Assembly (NCBI RefSeq): GCF_021168475.1
Contig: NZ_JAJOZT010000002.1
Span: 496,001-560,000 of the forward strand
Reading direction: 5' to 3'
DNA length: 64,000 bases
DNA from: Pseudoclavibacter sp. 13-3
Lineage (GTDB): Bacteria; Actinomycetota; Actinomycetes; Actinomycetales; Microbacteriaceae
In this document: positions 1 to 9,937 of the stretch, one piece after another
Position numbering within the stretch: the stretch's first letter is position 1
Layout: each line of letters begins with the position of its first letter
Position numbers and translations under genes: made by a program
Notes under the pieces: model-generated
Database searches by the model: none
Told to the model about the DNA's origin: nothing
What the model saw: only the letters and a program-made list of their open reading frames with translations

Positions 1-2
1 GA

Positions 3-521
3 TACCGTGCAGAGGCCGACCTCATGTGCTGGTGGTATGCAGAGAGCCCCGAGACGGTGCAGCTCGCCTACCATCGCTTTCTCACCACTCCGCTGGGGCA
101 GCACCTGTCGCCGTGCTGGTCGAACGTGGCGGTGCACCGTCAGGCGGAGTTCAACCCGCGGCACATTCCGGCGTTCCTGGCGGGGGAGCAGCCCCGCGAC
201 TACCTCTGCGTGTACCCGTTCGTGCGTTCGTACGAGTGGTACCTTCTGCCCGACGAGGAGCGTTCGACGATTCTGCGCGAGCACGGACAGTACGCGGTCG
301 AGTACCCCGACGTGCGTGCGAACACCATCGCTTCGTTCGGGCTCGGCGACTACGAGTGGATTCTGGCGTTCGAGGCAGATGAGCTGCACCGCATCGTCGA
401 TCTGATGCGTCACATGCGCGGCACGAAGGCCCGCCTGCACGTGCGCGAAGAGACCCCGTTCTTCACGGGGCCCCGTGTCGAGCTCGAACAGTGGGCGGGG
501 CTGGTGGCCACGGGTCGCTGA
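3..521 (+). CDS. hemQ: Coproheme decarboxylase HemQ, 3' part only
   Basis: Chlorite-dismutase-family protein that converts coproheme to heme b in the last step of the Gram-positive coproporphyrin-dependent heme pathway. The frame is open from base 3 and runs 172 codons, so the start and N-terminal third lie outside the window. Visible family signatures are [17 protein letters not shown], which holds the Tyr used in decarboxylation, then EHG and [19 protein letters not shown], and the C-terminal [12 protein letters not shown] followed by PFFTGP. No cofactor residue looks substituted in the visible part. The stop is followed by a GC-rich hairpin before the ribosomal promoter. Confidence 0.9.
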   Translation, partial: YRAEADLMCWWYAESPETVQLAYHRFLTTPLGQHLSPCWSNVAVHRQAEFNPRHIPAFLAGEQPRDYLCVYPFVRSYEWYLLPDEERSTILREHGQYAVEYPDVRANTIASFGLGDYEWILAFEADELHRIVDLMRHMRGTKARLHVREETPFFTGPRVELEQWAGLVATGR

Positions 522-605
522 GGGCGACACGCCTGCGCGCTGGAGCGATGGGCGAAGCGGGGAGCTTCGCTGCGACGCCAGCGGGCGCCCTCCAGGGGGA
601 CCATC

Positions 606-626
606 ACCCGGGCGACACGCCCGGGT
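606..626 (+). terminator. GC-rich hairpin, hemQ terminator or S10-promoter element
   Basis: ACCCGGGC (606-613), loop GACAC, GCCCGGGT (619-626) form a perfect 8-bp stem about 85 nt after the hemQ stop. There is no following T-run. Its last base is the first base of the proposed -35 box of the S10 promoter, so it could equally be a protein-binding inverted repeat. Confidence 0.45.
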
Positions 627-655
627 TGCTTAATAGCCCACCCCTGTGGCAAACT
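626..655 (+). promoter_or_regulatory. Putative S10-operon promoter
   Basis: TTGCTT (626-631), an 18-nt spacer and CAAACT (650-655) resemble a sigma-70-type promoter in the gap before rpsJ. The predicted transcription start near 662 would give a leader of about 400 nt. The boxes were picked by eye and the -10 is weak. Confidence 0.45.
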
Positions 656-661
656 TGTTCA

Positions 662-1062
662 GTTCCAGAAATTCCGCGTTCGCGCGGATCACTGCCAGTA
701 TGTGTCGAATCTGAGATTCGGCCGCTTGCAGCAGAACACGTCGGTACGAACCCTGCGTCCAGTCGTGAACAACGGCAGTGATGCGGTTCTTACCGCCGAG
801 ACCTCACAACACGTCAAGAGTGCGGGTGCCTGCGCGCCCGGACATCGGCAGTGCTGAGGGAGTTCACACAGGCAGTGAACGCAGCTTTGACAGAAGAACA
901 GTGGTGCGTGAATGAGCGAGAGCTCACAAGCGTCCTGACGGGAGTCAAGGCGTCAGACAGACACAGACGTGTCAGCGAGACGTCAAGACCTCGGAAGCAA
1001 TGTCGGCACAATTGCCGAAACGATGAAGGCAGTATTGCCTGGAATGAAGATGGGAGTCAGCG
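662..1062 (+). promoter_or_regulatory. Long structured 5' leader of the ribosomal S10 operon
   Basis: The 541-nt gap between hemQ and rpsJ holds no convincing gene. It contains a series of short perfect inverted repeats: 704-722 (CGAATC-TGA-GATTCG core), 862-880 (GTTCAC/GTGAAC), 913-926 (TGAGC-GAGA-GCTCA, a GNRA tetraloop), 935-956 (CTGACG/CGTCAG), 960-973 (GACAC/GTGTC) and 1003-1018 (TCGGCA-CAAT-TGCCGA). Such density suggests a structured leader that may serve ribosomal-protein feedback. Which protein binds is unknown. Confidence 0.5.
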
Positions 1063-1371
1063 ATGGCGGGACAGAAGATCCGCATTCGACTGAAGTCGTA
1101 TGACCACGAGGTGATCGATTCCTCTGCACGCAAGATCGTCGACACGGTGACCCGTGCCGGTGCGACAGTGGTCGGCCCGGTGCCGCTCCCCACTGAGAAG
1201 AACGTGATCGCTGTGATCCGTTCGCCGCACAAGTACAAGGACAGCCGTGAGCACTTCGAGAAGCGCACCCACAAGCGCCTGATCGACATCGTCGATCCGA
1301 CGCCCAAGGCTGTCGACTCGCTGATGCGTCTCGACCTTCCTGCTGACGTGAACATCGAGATCAAGCTCTGA
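1063..1371 (+). CDS. rpsJ: 30S ribosomal protein S10
   Basis: Small-subunit head protein, also the NusE partner of NusB in antitermination. The 102-aa product has the normal length and the family start [12 protein letters not shown]. It is the first gene of the array and lies directly behind the hairpin-rich leader, so it is the likely target of operon-level control. The ATG at 1063 gives the conserved N-terminus [11 protein letters not shown]. Confidence 0.98.
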   Translation: MAGQKIRIRLKSYDHEVIDSSARKIVDTVTRAGATVVGPVPLPTEKNVIAVIRSPHKYKDSREHFEKRTHKRLIDIVDPTPKAVDSLMRLDLPADVNIEIKL

Positions 1372-1384
1372 GGAACACGAGAGA

Positions 1385-2038
1385 ATGACTACTGAAACCA
1401 AGACCCGCAAGGGCCTGCTGGGCATCAAGCTCGGCATGACCCAGGTGTGGGACGAGGAGAACAACCTCGTGCCCGTCACCGTCGTCGAGGCCACGACCAA
1501 CGTCGTGACCCAGATCCGCGACGCAGAGCGCGACGGCTACCAGGCCGTGCAGATCGCCTACGGGCAGATCGACCCGCGCAAGGTCAACAAGCCCGCTGGC
1601 GGTCACTTCGCCAAAGCCGGCGTGACCCCGCGTCGCCACCTCGTCGAGGTGCGCACCAACGACACCGATCAGTACAGCATCGGTCAGGAGCTCACCGTCG
1701 AGCAGTTCGAGGCCGGCCAGAAGGTCGACGTCATCGGCACCAGCAAGGGCAAGGGCCTGGCAGGTGTGATGAAACTGCACAACTTCCGTGGCGACAACGC
1801 ATCGCACGGTGCGCACCGCAACCACCGCAAGCCGGGTTCGATCGGTGAGGCCTCGACGCCGTCGCGCGTCTACAAGGGCCTCAAGATGGCAGGCCGCATG
1901 GGTGCCGAGCGCGTGAGCGTTCAGAACCTCAAGGTGCAGGCCATCGACGCCGAGAAGAACCTGCTGCTCATCAAGGGCGCAATCCCCGGCCCCAAGGGCC
2001 AGGTCGTGTTCGTCCGCAACGCTGTGAAGGGGGCCTGA
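1385..2038 (+). CDS. rplC: 50S ribosomal protein L3
   Basis: Early-assembling large-subunit protein near the peptidyl-transferase centre. The 217-aa product shows the N-terminal [13 protein letters not shown] and the central loop with [13 protein letters not shown]. It lies 13 nt after rpsJ and 2 nt before rplD, in the standard S10 order. Confidence 0.98.
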   Translation: MTTETKTRKGLLGIKLGMTQVWDEENNLVPVTVVEATTNVVTQIRDAERDGYQAVQIAYGQIDPRKVNKPAGGHFAKAGVTPRRHLVEVRTNDTDQYSIGQELTVEQFEAGQKVDVIGTSKGKGLAGVMKLHNFRGDNASHGAHRNHRKPGSIGEASTPSRVYKGLKMAGRMGAERVSVQNLKVQAIDAEKNLLLIKGAIPGPKGQVVFVRNAVKGA

Positions 2039-2040
2039 CC

Positions 2041-2691
2041 ATGGCTGCCACCAAGATCGATGTGCTGACCGCCGAGGGCAAGAAGTCCGGCAGTGTCGAG
2101 CTGCCCGCCGATCTCTTCGACGTGCAGCCCAACGTGCCGCTGATCCACCAGGTCGTCGTCGCACAGCTGGCCGCCGCCCGTCAGGGCACCGCCAAGACGA
2201 AGAACCGTGGCGAGGTCTCCGGCGCAGGCCGCAAGCCGTTCAAGCAGAAGGGCACCGGTAACGCCCGTCAGGGTTCGATCCGTGCACCGCACATGACCGG
2301 CGGTGGCATCGTCCACGGGCCGGTGCCGCGCGACTACACCCAGCGCACCCCCAAGAAGATGATCGCGGCAGCTCTGCGCGGTTCGCTCAGCGACCGTGCT
2401 CGTAACGGCCGCGTGCACGTGATCACCGACGTCGTCTCAGGCGAGACCCCGTCGACGAAGGCCGCGAAGGCTGTGCTCGCACAGTTCGCCGCCGACGCAA
2501 ACATCCTGCTCGTCGTCGACCGCACTGACGAGCTCACGATCAAGAGCGTGCGCAACCTGCAGAACGTGAACAGCCTCGACGCCGGCCAGCTCAACGCCTA
2601 TGACGTGCTGGTCGCTGACGACATCGTCTTCACCAAGCAGGCCTTCGAGCAGTTCGTCGGCCGCGCCGCCCAGAAAGGTGATGCAGAATGA
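2041..2691 (+). CDS. rplD: 50S ribosomal protein L4
   Basis: Large-subunit protein lining the exit tunnel; in E. coli it autoregulates the S10 operon, which makes it one candidate ligand for the long leader here. The 216-aa product carries the tunnel-loop signature [20 protein letters not shown]. Its stop overlaps the rplW start (ATGA at 2688), suggesting translational coupling. Confidence 0.98.
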   Translation: MAATKIDVLTAEGKKSGSVELPADLFDVQPNVPLIHQVVVAQLAAARQGTAKTKNRGEVSGAGRKPFKQKGTGNARQGSIRAPHMTGGGIVHGPVPRDYTQRTPKKMIAAALRGSLSDRARNGRVHVITDVVSGETPSTKAAKAVLAQFAADANILLVVDRTDELTIKSVRNLQNVNSLDAGQLNAYDVLVADDIVFTKQAFEQFVGRAAQKGDAE

Positions 2692-2987
2692 CTGAGCTCA
2701 ACAAGCACACGCACGACGTGGTGATCAAACCCATCGTCTCTGAGAAGAGCTACAACCTCATCGACCAGGGCAAGTACACCTTCGAGGTCGCTCCTGACGC
2801 CAACAAGACTGAGATCAAGCAGGCCATCGAGGCCATCTTCAACGTCGAGGTCGATCAGGTCCGCACCCTCAACCGTCAGGGCAAGACCCGTCGCACCCGC
2901 ACCGGAACCGGCAAGCGCAAAGACACCAAGCGTGCCATCGTGTCGCTGAAGTCGGGTTCCATCGACATCTTCTCGGCAGCGAACTAG
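2688..2987 (+). CDS. rplW: 50S ribosomal protein L23
   Basis: Exit-site protein that docks trigger factor and SRP. The 99-aa product has the family motif [13 protein letters not shown] and a basic internal loop ([15 protein letters not shown]). It overlaps rplD by 4 nt and precedes rplB. Confidence 0.98.
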   Translation: MTELNKHTHDVVIKPIVSEKSYNLIDQGKYTFEVAPDANKTEIKQAIEAIFNVEVDQVRTLNRQGKTRRTRTGTGKRKDTKRAIVSLKSGSIDIFSAAN

Positions 2988-3008
2988 GTCGGGGAAAGGC
3001 TAAGAATC

Positions 3009-3848
3009 ATGGCTATTCGCAAGTACAAGCCCACGACCCCGGGTCGTCGCGGTTCATCGGTGGCTGACTTCGCCGAGATCACCCGCTCGACGCCTGAGAA
3101 GTCGCTGCTGCGCCCCCTGTCGAAGACCGGTGGTCGTAACTCGACCGGTCGCATCACCACGCGTCACCACGGTGGCGGTCATAAGCGCCAGTACCGCGTG
3201 ATCGACTTCCGTCGTGCCGACAAAGACGGCGTCGTGGCCAAGGTCGCTCACATCGAGTACGACCCCAACCGCACCGCACGCATCGCACTGCTGCACTTCA
3301 TCGACGGAACCAAGCGCTACATCCTGGCACCGAACAAGGTCAAGCAGGGCGACGTCATCGAGTCTGGCGCGAGCGCCGACATCAAGCCCGGCAATAACCT
3401 GCCGCTCAAGAACATCCCGACCGGTACCGTGGTGCACGCCATCGAGCTGCGCCCGGGCGGCGGCGCCAAGCTGGCCCGTTCGGCCGGTTCGAGTGTTCGT
3501 CTGGTCGCGAAAGACGGCGCCTACGCGCAGCTGCGTCTGCCGAGCGGTGAGATCCGCAACGTCGATGCCCGCTGCCGCGCCACGATCGGCGAGGTCGGCA
3601 ACGCCGAGCAGTCGAACATCAACTGGGGCAAGGCAGGGCGCAACCGCTGGAAGGGCATCCGCCCGACGGTTCGTGGTGTCGTGATGAACCCGGTCGACCA
3701 CCCGCACGGTGGTGGCGAGGGCCGCACATCGGGTGGTCGTCACCCGGTCAGCCCGTGGGGTCAGCCAGAAGGCCGCACCCGCAAGCCGAACAAAGCCAGC
3801 GACAAGCTCATCGTGCGTCGTCGCCCGTCGAGCAAGAAGCGCAAGTAG
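3009..3848 (+). CDS. rplB: 50S ribosomal protein L2
   Basis: Core 23S-binding protein required for subunit joining and peptidyl-transferase activity. The 279-aa product has the diagnostic [20 protein letters not shown] near the C-terminus and the basic tail [10 protein letters not shown]. The length is normal and a GGGGAAAGG purine tract lies upstream of the ATG. Confidence 0.98.
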   Translation: MAIRKYKPTTPGRRGSSVADFAEITRSTPEKSLLRPLSKTGGRNSTGRITTRHHGGGHKRQYRVIDFRRADKDGVVAKVAHIEYDPNRTARIALLHFIDGTKRYILAPNKVKQGDVIESGASADIKPGNNLPLKNIPTGTVVHAIELRPGGGAKLARSAGSSVRLVAKDGAYAQLRLPSGEIRNVDARCRATIGEVGNAEQSNINWGKAGRNRWKGIRPTVRGVVMNPVDHPHGGGEGRTSGGRHPVSPWGQPEGRTRKPNKASDKLIVRRRPSSKKRK

Positions 3849-3861
3849 GAGATAGACAAGA

Positions 3862-4143
3862 ATGCCACGCAGTCTGAAAAAGGGCCCCTTCATTGACGAG
3901 CACCTGCTTCGCAAAGTTCTCGCTCAGAACGAGGCCGGCACGAAGAATGTGATCAAGACCTGGTCACGCCGTTCGCTGATCATCCCGGCGTTCCTCGGCC
4001 ACACGATCGCCGTTCACGACGGTCGCAAGCACGTCCCGGTGTTCATCACCGAGGCGCAGGTCGGCCACAAGCTCGGCGAATTCGCGCCGACGCGCACCTT
4101 CCGCGGTCACGAGAAGGACGACAAGAAGGGCCGTCGACGCTGA
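3862..4143 (+). CDS. rpsS: 30S ribosomal protein S19
   Basis: Small-subunit head protein that complexes with S13 near the A site. The 93-aa product begins with the invariant [12 protein letters not shown] and contains [15 protein letters not shown] and [13 protein letters not shown]. It lies in the expected place between rplB and rplV. Confidence 0.98.
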   Translation: MPRSLKKGPFIDEHLLRKVLAQNEAGTKNVIKTWSRRSLIIPAFLGHTIAVHDGRKHVPVFITEAQVGHKLGEFAPTRTFRGHEKDDKKGRRR

Positions 4144-4174
4144 GGCGTCGGCAGCTCCTGAAAGAGAGGTCATG

Positions 4175-4573
4175 ATGGTAGAAGCAAGCGCGCGTCTGCG
4201 TCATATCCGTGTTACGCCTCAGAAGGCCCGTCGCGTCGTCAACCTGGTTCGCGGCAAGCAGGTCAACGAGGCTCTGGGAATTCTGAAGTTCGCCCCGCAG
4301 GGTGCTTCGGAGCCGGTCTACAAGCTCGTCGCGTCGGCTGTCGCCAACGCTCGAGTCAAGGCTGAGGCTTCGAACAGCTCCCTCGACGAAGACGAGCTCT
4401 ACATCGCCGAGGCGTATGTCGACGAGGGCCCGACCCTCAAGCGCATCCGTCCCCGCGCTCAGGGGCGTGCCTACCGGGTGCTGAAGCGCACGAGCCACAT
4501 CACTGTGGTCGTCGCCACGCCTGAAGAGGCGGCTGGGGCAACCGAGGCATCAGCGAAGAAGGAGAGCAACTGA
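4175..4573 (+). CDS. rplV: 50S ribosomal protein L22
   Basis: Exit-tunnel protein. The 132-aa product has the family start [18 protein letters not shown] and the beta-hairpin region ending [20 protein letters not shown]. Two ATGs lie in tandem (4172 and 4175). I chose the second because it leaves a better gap from the AGAGAGG element. The stop overlaps the rpsC start. Confidence 0.97.
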   Translation: MVEASARLRHIRVTPQKARRVVNLVRGKQVNEALGILKFAPQGASEPVYKLVASAVANARVKAEASNSSLDEDELYIAEAYVDEGPTLKRIRPRAQGRAYRVLKRTSHITVVVATPEEAAGATEASAKKESN

Positions 4574-5331
4574 TGGGTCAGAAAGTCAACCCTTACGGCT
4601 TCCGTCTGGGCATCACCACTGACCATGTGTCACGGTGGTTCTCCGACTCGAACAAGCCGGGGCAGCGTTACAAAGACTATGTCGCCGAGGACGTCAAGAT
4701 CCGTCACTTCCTGACGGAGAATCTCGACCGCGCCGGCATCGCGAAGATCAACCTGGAGCGCACCAAAGACCGTGTGCGTGTGGACATCCACACTGCACGT
4801 CCGGGCATCGTCATCGGTCGCCGCGGCGCCGAGGCGGAGCGCATCCGCGGTGATCTCGAGAAGCTCACCGGCAAGCAGATCCAGCTGAACATCCTCGAGG
4901 TCAAGAACCCCGAGGCCTCGGCTCAGCTGGTCGCGCAGGGCGTCGCCGAGCAGCTCGCTGCTCGTGTCGCCTTCCGTCGTGCCATGCGCAAGGGTCTGCA
5001 GGGCGCCATGCGCGCAGGCGCCAAGGGCGTTCGCATCCAGGTGGCCGGCCGTCTGGGCGGCGCTGAGATGAGCCGTTCCGAGTTCTACCGCGAGGGTCGT
5101 GTGCCGCTGCACACGCTGCGCGCGAACATCGACTACGGCTTCTACGAGGCACGTACCACCTTCGGCCGCATCGGCGTGAAGGTCTGGATTTATAAAGGCG
5201 AGATCACCGATCGTGAGCTGGCGAGCCTCGAGGCTTCGCGTCCCAGCCGCGGTGATCGTTCCCGCCGAGCCCCTCGCGGCCAGCACGGCCAGCAGAAGGA
5301 TGCTCCGGTGGCAGCAGGAGCGGAGGCGTAG
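4573..5331 (+). CDS. rpsC: 30S ribosomal protein S3
   Basis: Head protein at the mRNA entry site. The 252-aa product has the N-terminal [14 protein letters not shown], a type-II KH domain with the [15 protein letters not shown] loop and a C-terminal S3 domain ([12 protein letters not shown]). The last ~30 residues are a basic and Ala-rich tail, common in actinobacterial S3. Overlaps rplV by 3 nt. Confidence 0.98.
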   Translation: MGQKVNPYGFRLGITTDHVSRWFSDSNKPGQRYKDYVAEDVKIRHFLTENLDRAGIAKINLERTKDRVRVDIHTARPGIVIGRRGAEAERIRGDLEKLTGKQIQLNILEVKNPEASAQLVAQGVAEQLAARVAFRRAMRKGLQGAMRAGAKGVRIQVAGRLGGAEMSRSEFYREGRVPLHTLRANIDYGFYEARTTFGRIGVKVWIYKGEITDRELASLEASRPSRGDRSRRAPRGQHGQQKDAPVAAGAEA

Positions 5332-5334
5332 AAC

Positions 5335-5754
5335 ATGCTCATCCCACGTAAGGTCAAGTACCGCAAGCAGCACCACCCGAAGCGCTCAGGGCGTTCGAAG
5401 GGTGGCAACGAGCTGGCATTCGGCGAATACGGCGTTCAGGCCCTCGGCCCCGCCTACATCACCAACCGTCAGATCGAGGCCGCTCGTATCGCCATGACGC
5501 GTTACATCAAGCGTGGTGGCAAGGTCTGGATCAACATCTTCCCGGACCGCCCGCTGTCGCAGAAGCCGATCGGCACCCGAATGGGTTCCGGTAAGGGTTC
5601 GCCCGAGTTCTGGGTCGCGAACATCAAGCCCGGACGCGTGCTCTTCGAGCTGAGCGGCGTGAGCGACGAGATCGCTCGCGAGGCGCTCACTCGTGCCATC
5701 TACAAACTTCCAGTCAAGGCGCGCATCATCAAGCGCGAGGAGGGTGACGCATAA
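5335..5754 (+). CDS. rplP: 50S ribosomal protein L16
   Basis: Large-subunit protein near the A-site tRNA elbow. The 139-aa product starts [15 protein letters not shown] and has the conserved [17 protein letters not shown] and [12 protein letters not shown]. Its TAA stop overlaps the rpmC ATG. Confidence 0.98.
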   Translation: MLIPRKVKYRKQHHPKRSGRSKGGNELAFGEYGVQALGPAYITNRQIEAARIAMTRYIKRGGKVWINIFPDRPLSQKPIGTRMGSGKGSPEFWVANIKPGRVLFELSGVSDEIAREALTRAIYKLPVKARIIKREEGDA

Positions 5755-6065
5755 TGCCGATCGGATCCAAAGACCTCGCCGTCGACAAGCTCGAGACGCT
5801 CGAAGAGGCTGCCCTGGCAGCCGAGCTGAAGAAGGCCAAGGAAGAGCTGTTCAATCTGCGCTTCCAGTCGGCCACCGGCCAGCTCGCTTCGGGTTCGCGC
5901 GTTCGCGCCGTGAAGCGCGACATCGCACGCATCTACACCATCATCCGTGAGCGCGAGCTCGGCATCCGCCAGCAGCCCGCCCCGGCTCCGACTGAGAAGG
6001 CGACCAAGGCGAAGGCCAAGGCGTCGAAGAAGTCCGCCAAGACTGACGAGGAGGCTCAGGCATGA
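5754..6065 (+). CDS. rpmC: 50S ribosomal protein L29 with long C-terminal tail
   Basis: Exit-site protein. Residues 10-70 match the L29 fold, with [14 protein letters not shown] as the signature and the second helix [20 protein letters not shown]. The product is 103 aa against the usual 60-75. The extra C-terminal ~30 residues are a Pro then Lys/Ala-rich tail ([17 protein letters not shown]), which is low complexity and likely disordered. Overlaps rpsQ by 4 nt. Confidence 0.95.
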   Translation: MPIGSKDLAVDKLETLEEAALAAELKKAKEELFNLRFQSATGQLASGSRVRAVKRDIARIYTIIRERELGIRQQPAPAPTEKATKAKAKASKKSAKTDEEAQA

Positions 6066-6349
6066 GCGAGAACAAGCAGGAGTCGCCTGTCGCCGAGGAG
6101 CGCGGGTACCGCAAGAGCCGTCGCGGCTACGTGGTGAGCGACAAGGGCGATAAGACCATCACCGTGGTCGTCGAGGATCGCGTCAAGCACGCCCTCTACG
6201 GCAAGGTCATGCGCAAGTCGTCGAAGGTTCGCGTGCACGACGAAGAGAACGCCGCTGGTGTGGGCGACCTCGTTCGCATCGACGAGACCCGTCCGCTGTC
6301 CGCCACCAAGCGCTGGCGCCTGGTTGAGATTCTGGAGAAGGCCAAGTAG
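6062..6349 (+). CDS. rpsQ: 30S ribosomal protein S17
   Basis: Primary 16S-binding protein with an OB fold. The 95-aa product includes [17 protein letters not shown] and [22 protein letters not shown]. It starts within the end of rpmC (ATGA overlap) and is followed by a 27-nt gap to rplN. Confidence 0.97.
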   Translation: MSENKQESPVAEERGYRKSRRGYVVSDKGDKTITVVVEDRVKHALYGKVMRKSSKVRVHDEENAAGVGDLVRIDETRPLSATKRWRLVEILEKAK

Positions 6350-6376
6350 GCCTGAACCTACCCAAGGAGAATTCAC

Positions 6377-6745
6377 ATGATTCAGAACGAATCGCGACTG
6401 AAGGTTGCCGATAACACCGGCGCCAAGGAGTTGCTGACGATTCGTGTGCTGGGCGGCTCGAACCGTCGGTATGCAGGTCTCGGCGACACCATCGTGGCGA
6501 CCGTCAAGGATGCGATCCCCGGCGGCGGTGTGAAGAAGGGTGAGGTCGTCAAGGCCGTCATCGTTCGCACTGTCAAAGAGACGCGACGTCCCGACGGCTC
6601 GTACATCAAGTTCGACGAGAACGCCGCAGTGCTCCTCAAGGGCGACGGCGAACCTCGTGGCACGCGCATCTTCGGCCCGGTGGGGCGCGAACTGCGCGAC
6701 AAGAAGTTCATGAAGATCGTTTCACTGGCACCGGAGGTGATTTGA
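6377..6745 (+). CDS. rplN: 50S ribosomal protein L14
   Basis: Subunit-interface protein. The 122-aa product starts [18 protein letters not shown] and contains the conserved [16 protein letters not shown] and DNTGA motifs. An AAGGAGA Shine-Dalgarno element precedes the ATG. First gene of the classical spc block here. Confidence 0.98.
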   Translation: MIQNESRLKVADNTGAKELLTIRVLGGSNRRYAGLGDTIVATVKDAIPGGGVKKGEVVKAVIVRTVKETRRPDGSYIKFDENAAVLLKGDGEPRGTRIFGPVGRELRDKKFMKIVSLAPEVI

Positions 6746-6746
6746 G

Positions 6747-7097
6747 ATGGCGAAGATTCGCAAGGGAGACCTCGTCGAGGTGATCTCGGGCGCGAGCCAG
6801 GATCGCGGCGGTGACCGAGGCAAGCAGGGAACTGTTCTGCGCGTCATTCCCGAGACTGACCGCGTCGTCGTCGAAGGCGTGAACATCGTGAAGCGCCACG
6901 TGCGCGCCGGTGTGAACGGCGAGCAGGGCGGCATCAAGGAGTTCGAGGCTCCGATTCACGTCTCGAACGTCGCGATCGTCGATCCCGAGACCAAGAAGCC
7001 GACCCGCGTCGGCTTCCGGGTCGAAGAAGTTGAGACCAATGGCGTGAAGAGCACTGTTCGTGTTCGCTATGCCAAGAAGTCGGGTAAGGACATCTGA
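6747..7097 (+). CDS. rplX: 50S ribosomal protein L24
   Basis: Assembly-initiator protein with an N-terminal KOW motif ([19 protein letters not shown], then GKQGTVLRV). 116 aa, normal for the family. One base separates it from rplN and its stop overlaps the rplE start. Confidence 0.97.
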   Translation: MAKIRKGDLVEVISGASQDRGGDRGKQGTVLRVIPETDRVVVEGVNIVKRHVRAGVNGEQGGIKEFEAPIHVSNVAIVDPETKKPTRVGFRVEEVETNGVKSTVRVRYAKKSGKDI

Positions 7098-7687
7098 TGA
7101 CTGAGACTGCAGAGACCACCACGGTCGACAAGGTGACCCCTCGCCTCAAGGTCAAGTACCGCGAAGAGATCATCCCGGCTCTTGAGAAGGAGTTCGGCTT
7201 CACGAACCTTCACCAGGTTCCGAAGATCGTCAAGGTCGTCGTGAACACGGGTGTCGGTGAGGCTGCCCGTGATGGCAAGCTCATCGAGGGTGCTGTGCAC
7301 GACCTCGCGGCCATCACCGGTCAGAAGCCGCACGTCAACCACGCTCGCAAGTCGATCGCTCAGTTCAAGCTGCGCGAGGGCCAGGCCATCGGTGCGCACG
7401 TCACGCTTCGCGGCGACCGCGCCTGGGAGTTCCTGGATCGTCTGATCAGCCTGTCGCTGCCCCGTATCCGCGATTTCCGCGGTCTCAGCGATCGTCAGTT
7501 CGACGGCAACGGCAACTACACCTTCGGTCTGACCGAGCAGTCGGTCTTCCACGAGGTGGACCAGGATCAGACCGATCACGTTCGTGGTTTCGACATCACG
7601 ATCGTGACGTCGGCTGAGAACGACGAACAGGGCCGCTCGCTGCTGCGTGCTCTGGGCTTCCCCTTCAAGACCAAGACCACCAAGTAA
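7097..7687 (+). CDS. rplE: 50S ribosomal protein L5
   Basis: 5S rRNA-binding central-protuberance protein. The 196-aa product shows [16 protein letters not shown], the [17 protein letters not shown] segment and [11 protein letters not shown]. In many actinobacteria the zinc-type rpsN follows; here only a 70-nt hairpin-bearing gap precedes rpsH. Confidence 0.98.
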   Translation: MTETAETTTVDKVTPRLKVKYREEIIPALEKEFGFTNLHQVPKIVKVVVNTGVGEAARDGKLIEGAVHDLAAITGQKPHVNHARKSIAQFKLREGQAIGAHVTLRGDRAWEFLDRLISLSLPRIRDFRGLSDRQFDGNGNYTFGLTEQSVFHEVDQDQTDHVRGFDITIVTSAENDEQGRSLLRALGFPFKTKTTK

Positions 7688-7704
7688 CACCGATTGCCGA
7701 AGGT

Positions 7705-7728
7705 CCCCGCTCCGTGTACGGGGCGGGG
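7705..7728 (+). repeat. Strong hairpin between rplE and rpsH
   Basis: CCCCGCTCCG (7705-7714), a TGTA loop and CGGGGCGGGG (7719-7728) pair as a 10-bp stem with one G-U. It fills the slot usually occupied by rpsN type Z. It could act in mRNA processing or attenuation; no T-run follows, so a simple terminator is unlikely. Confidence 0.55.
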
Positions 7729-7757
7729 AAACCTGGCGAGAACAGGAAACACTGCAC

Positions 7758-8156
7758 ATGACAATGTCAGACCCCGTTGCCGACCTGCTGACGCGGATCC
7801 GCAACGCGAACAACGCGCACATCGAGCGCGTCGCGCTGCCTTCCAGCAAGCTGAAGCGCAGCGTCGCCGAGATCCTCAAGCGCGAGGGCTATGTCGGCGA
7901 GGTCAGCGAGGAGCCCGCTCGCGTGGGCAAGACGCTCACCATCGATCTGAAGTACGGCTCTGATCGCCAGCGTGCGATCGAGGGCATCAAGCGAGTCTCC
8001 AAGCCCGGTCTGCGCGTCTACGCGAAGTCGACCGAGCTGCCCAAGGTCCTCGGCGGCCTCGGCATCGCGATTCTGTCCACCTCCTCGGGTCTGCTGACTG
8101 ACCGCGAGGCCAAGGCGAAGGGCGTGGGTGGGGAAGTCCTCGCCTACGTGTGGTGA
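7758..8156 (+). CDS. rpsH: 30S ribosomal protein S8
   Basis: Central-domain 16S-binding protein, the spc-operon autoregulator in E. coli. Starting at ATG 7758 gives 132 aa beginning [18 protein letters not shown], the family N-terminus. The C-terminus [20 protein letters not shown] is canonical. The longer open frame upstream overlaps the hairpin and has no family similarity. Confidence 0.98.
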   Translation: MTMSDPVADLLTRIRNANNAHIERVALPSSKLKRSVAEILKREGYVGEVSEEPARVGKTLTIDLKYGSDRQRAIEGIKRVSKPGLRVYAKSTELPKVLGGLGIAILSTSSGLLTDREAKAKGVGGEVLAYVW

Positions 8157-8162
8157 TCGAAC

Positions 8163-8699
8163 ATGTCACGTATCGGTAAGCTTCCCATTGAGATCCCGGC
8201 AGGCGTCGAGGTCAAGATCGACGGCCAGCACGTCGCCGTGAAGGGCCCGAAGGGCCAGCTCGAGCTGTCGCTCCCGAAGCCGATCACGGCTTCGGTCGAC
8301 GGCAGCCAGGTCATCGTCGCCCGTCCGGACGAAGAGCGCGAGTCGCGTTCACTGCACGGCTTGAGCCGCACGCTGATCCATAACAACATCATCGGCGTCA
8401 CCGAGGGCTACTCGAAGAGCCTGGAGATCGTCGGCACCGGTTACCGCGCAGTCGCCAAGGGCAGCTCGGTGGAGTTCTCGCTCGGCTACTCGCACACCAT
8501 CGTGGTCGCTCCGCCAGAGGGCATCTCGTTTGAGGTCGAGGGCCAGAACAAGGTCATCGTCAAGGGCATTGACAAGCAGTCGGTCGGCGAGACCGCGGCG
8601 AAGCTGCGTAAGCTGCGCCTGCCCGAGCCGTACAAGGGCAAGGGCGTGCGATACGAAGGCGAGCACGTGCGGCGCAAGGCTGGAAAGGCTGGTAAGTAA
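8163..8699 (+). CDS. rplF: 50S ribosomal protein L6
   Basis: Stalk-base protein of two related domains. The 178-aa product starts [15 protein letters not shown] and ends with the conserved [20 protein letters not shown]. Six nt separate it from rpsH and two from rplR. Confidence 0.98.
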   Translation: MSRIGKLPIEIPAGVEVKIDGQHVAVKGPKGQLELSLPKPITASVDGSQVIVARPDEERESRSLHGLSRTLIHNNIIGVTEGYSKSLEIVGTGYRAVAKGSSVEFSLGYSHTIVVAPPEGISFEVEGQNKVIVKGIDKQSVGETAAKLRKLRLPEPYKGKGVRYEGEHVRRKAGKAGK

Positions 8700-8701
8700 T
8701 C

Positions 8702-9067
8702 ATGGCTTCACGGAACAAGAGCAGGCAGGCAGCGCGTCAGCGTCGTCATGTCCGAGTGCGCAAGCACCTGAGCGGTACCGCTCAGCGGCCCCGTCTCGTG
8801 GTGAACCGCTCGGCCCGCCACGTCTTCGTGCAGGTCGTCGACGACACCCGCGGCGTGACCGTGGCGAGTGCCTCGACTCTCGAGGCCGATCTGCGCGCCT
8901 TCGAGGGCGACAAGACGGCGAAGGCCAAGAAGGTCGGTCAGCTCGTCGCTGACCGTGCCAAGGCCGCCGGCGTCGAGGCGGTCGTCTTCGACCGCGGCGG
9001 CAACCAGTACGCCGGTCGAGTCGCAGCAGTCGCTGACGGCGCACGCGAAGGTGGGCTGACACTGTGA
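8702..9067 (+). CDS. rplR: 50S ribosomal protein L18
   Basis: 5S rRNA-binding protein of 121 aa with a basic N-terminus ([18 protein letters not shown]), the central [11 protein letters not shown] and a C-terminal [14 protein letters not shown] that are typical. Overlaps the rpsE start by 4 nt. Confidence 0.97.
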   Translation: MASRNKSRQAARQRRHVRVRKHLSGTAQRPRLVVNRSARHVFVQVVDDTRGVTVASASTLEADLRAFEGDKTAKAKKVGQLVADRAKAAGVEAVVFDRGGNQYAGRVAAVADGAREGGLTL

Positions 9068-9753
9068 GCGAACAGACGAAGACCGAAGCATCAAAGGAGC
9101 AGCAGGTGAGCGCAACCTCAGCTGAAGGCCAGGGCAAGAGCCAGCAGGTCACCGATCCCAACGAGCGCGAGCGTCGCCACGGATCGCGTGAGCGCCAGCC
9201 CGGTCGTGACCGCGGCGATCGCGGCGGTCGCGACAAGGAGAGCCCGTTCCTCGAGCGCGTCGTCACCATCAACCGCGTGTCGAAGGTCGTCAAGGGCGGC
9301 CGTCGCTTCAGCTTCACGGCGCTGGTCGTCGTGGGCGATGGCGACGGACTCGTCGGTGTCGGCTACGGAAAGGCGAAAGAGGTTCCCGCCGCGATCGCCA
9401 AGGGTGTTGAAGAGGCCAAGCGCAACTTCTTCCGCGTGCCGCGCATCCTGAAGTCGATTCCGCACCCCGTCCAGGGCGAGGACTCAGCCGGTGTCGTCCT
9501 GCTGCGTCCGGCATCAGCCGGTACCGGTGTTATCGCCGGTGGCCCGGTGCGTGCCGTGCTTGAGTGCGCTGGTGTGCACGACGTGCTCAGCAAGTCGCTG
9601 GGATCATCGAACACGATCAACATCGTGCGCGCCACAGTGGCCGCACTGAAGCAGCTCGAAGAGCCCCAGGCCGTGGCGGCACGTCGTGGTCTGCCTCTCG
9701 ACGAGGTCGCACCCGCGGCGCTGCTCAAGGCTGACGAGAAGGTGAGTGAGTGA
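9064..9753 (+). CDS. rpsE: 30S ribosomal protein S5
   Basis: Decoding-fidelity protein with a double-stranded RNA-binding-like N-domain. The S5 signature [20 protein letters not shown] begins near residue 61, after a charged, low-complexity N-terminal extension rich in Arg/Asp/Gly. The GTG at 9064 overlaps the rplR stop as elsewhere in this operon. An in-frame GTG at 9106, preceded by AAAGGAG with good spacing, is a serious alternative and would give 215 aa. Confidence 0.95.
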   Translation: MSEQTKTEASKEQQVSATSAEGQGKSQQVTDPNERERRHGSRERQPGRDRGDRGGRDKESPFLERVVTINRVSKVVKGGRRFSFTALVVVGDGDGLVGVGYGKAKEVPAAIAKGVEEAKRNFFRVPRILKSIPHPVQGEDSAGVVLLRPASAGTGVIAGGPVRAVLECAGVHDVLSKSLGSSNTINIVRATVAALKQLEEPQAVAARRGLPLDEVAPAALLKADEKVSE

Positions 9754-9935
9754 TGGCGAGCCAGCTGAAGGTCACCCAGGTCAAGAGCAAGTACGGGGCA
9801 AAGCCCGAGCAGCGCGACACGCTTCGCTCACTCGGCCTGCGCCGCATCGGTCAGACAGTCATCAAGGATGACAACCAGGTGAACCGTGGGTATGTCAACA
9901 CGGTTCGTCATCTGGTCAAGGTTGAGGAGATTTGA
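9753..9935 (+). CDS. rpmD: 50S ribosomal protein L30
   Basis: 60-aa protein with the family pattern [20 protein letters not shown] and [15 protein letters not shown]. The ATG at 9753 overlaps the rpsE stop; a GTG one codon earlier is possible but less likely. L30 is dispensable in some bacteria but present here in its usual place. Confidence 0.96.
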   Translation: MASQLKVTQVKSKYGAKPEQRDTLRSLGLRRIGQTVIKDDNQVNRGYVNTVRHLVKVEEI

Positions 9936-9937
9936 GC

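Noticed and set aside
7688-7757. A hidden rpsN (S14) gene
   Set aside because: Seventy nt are too short for the 61-codon gene.
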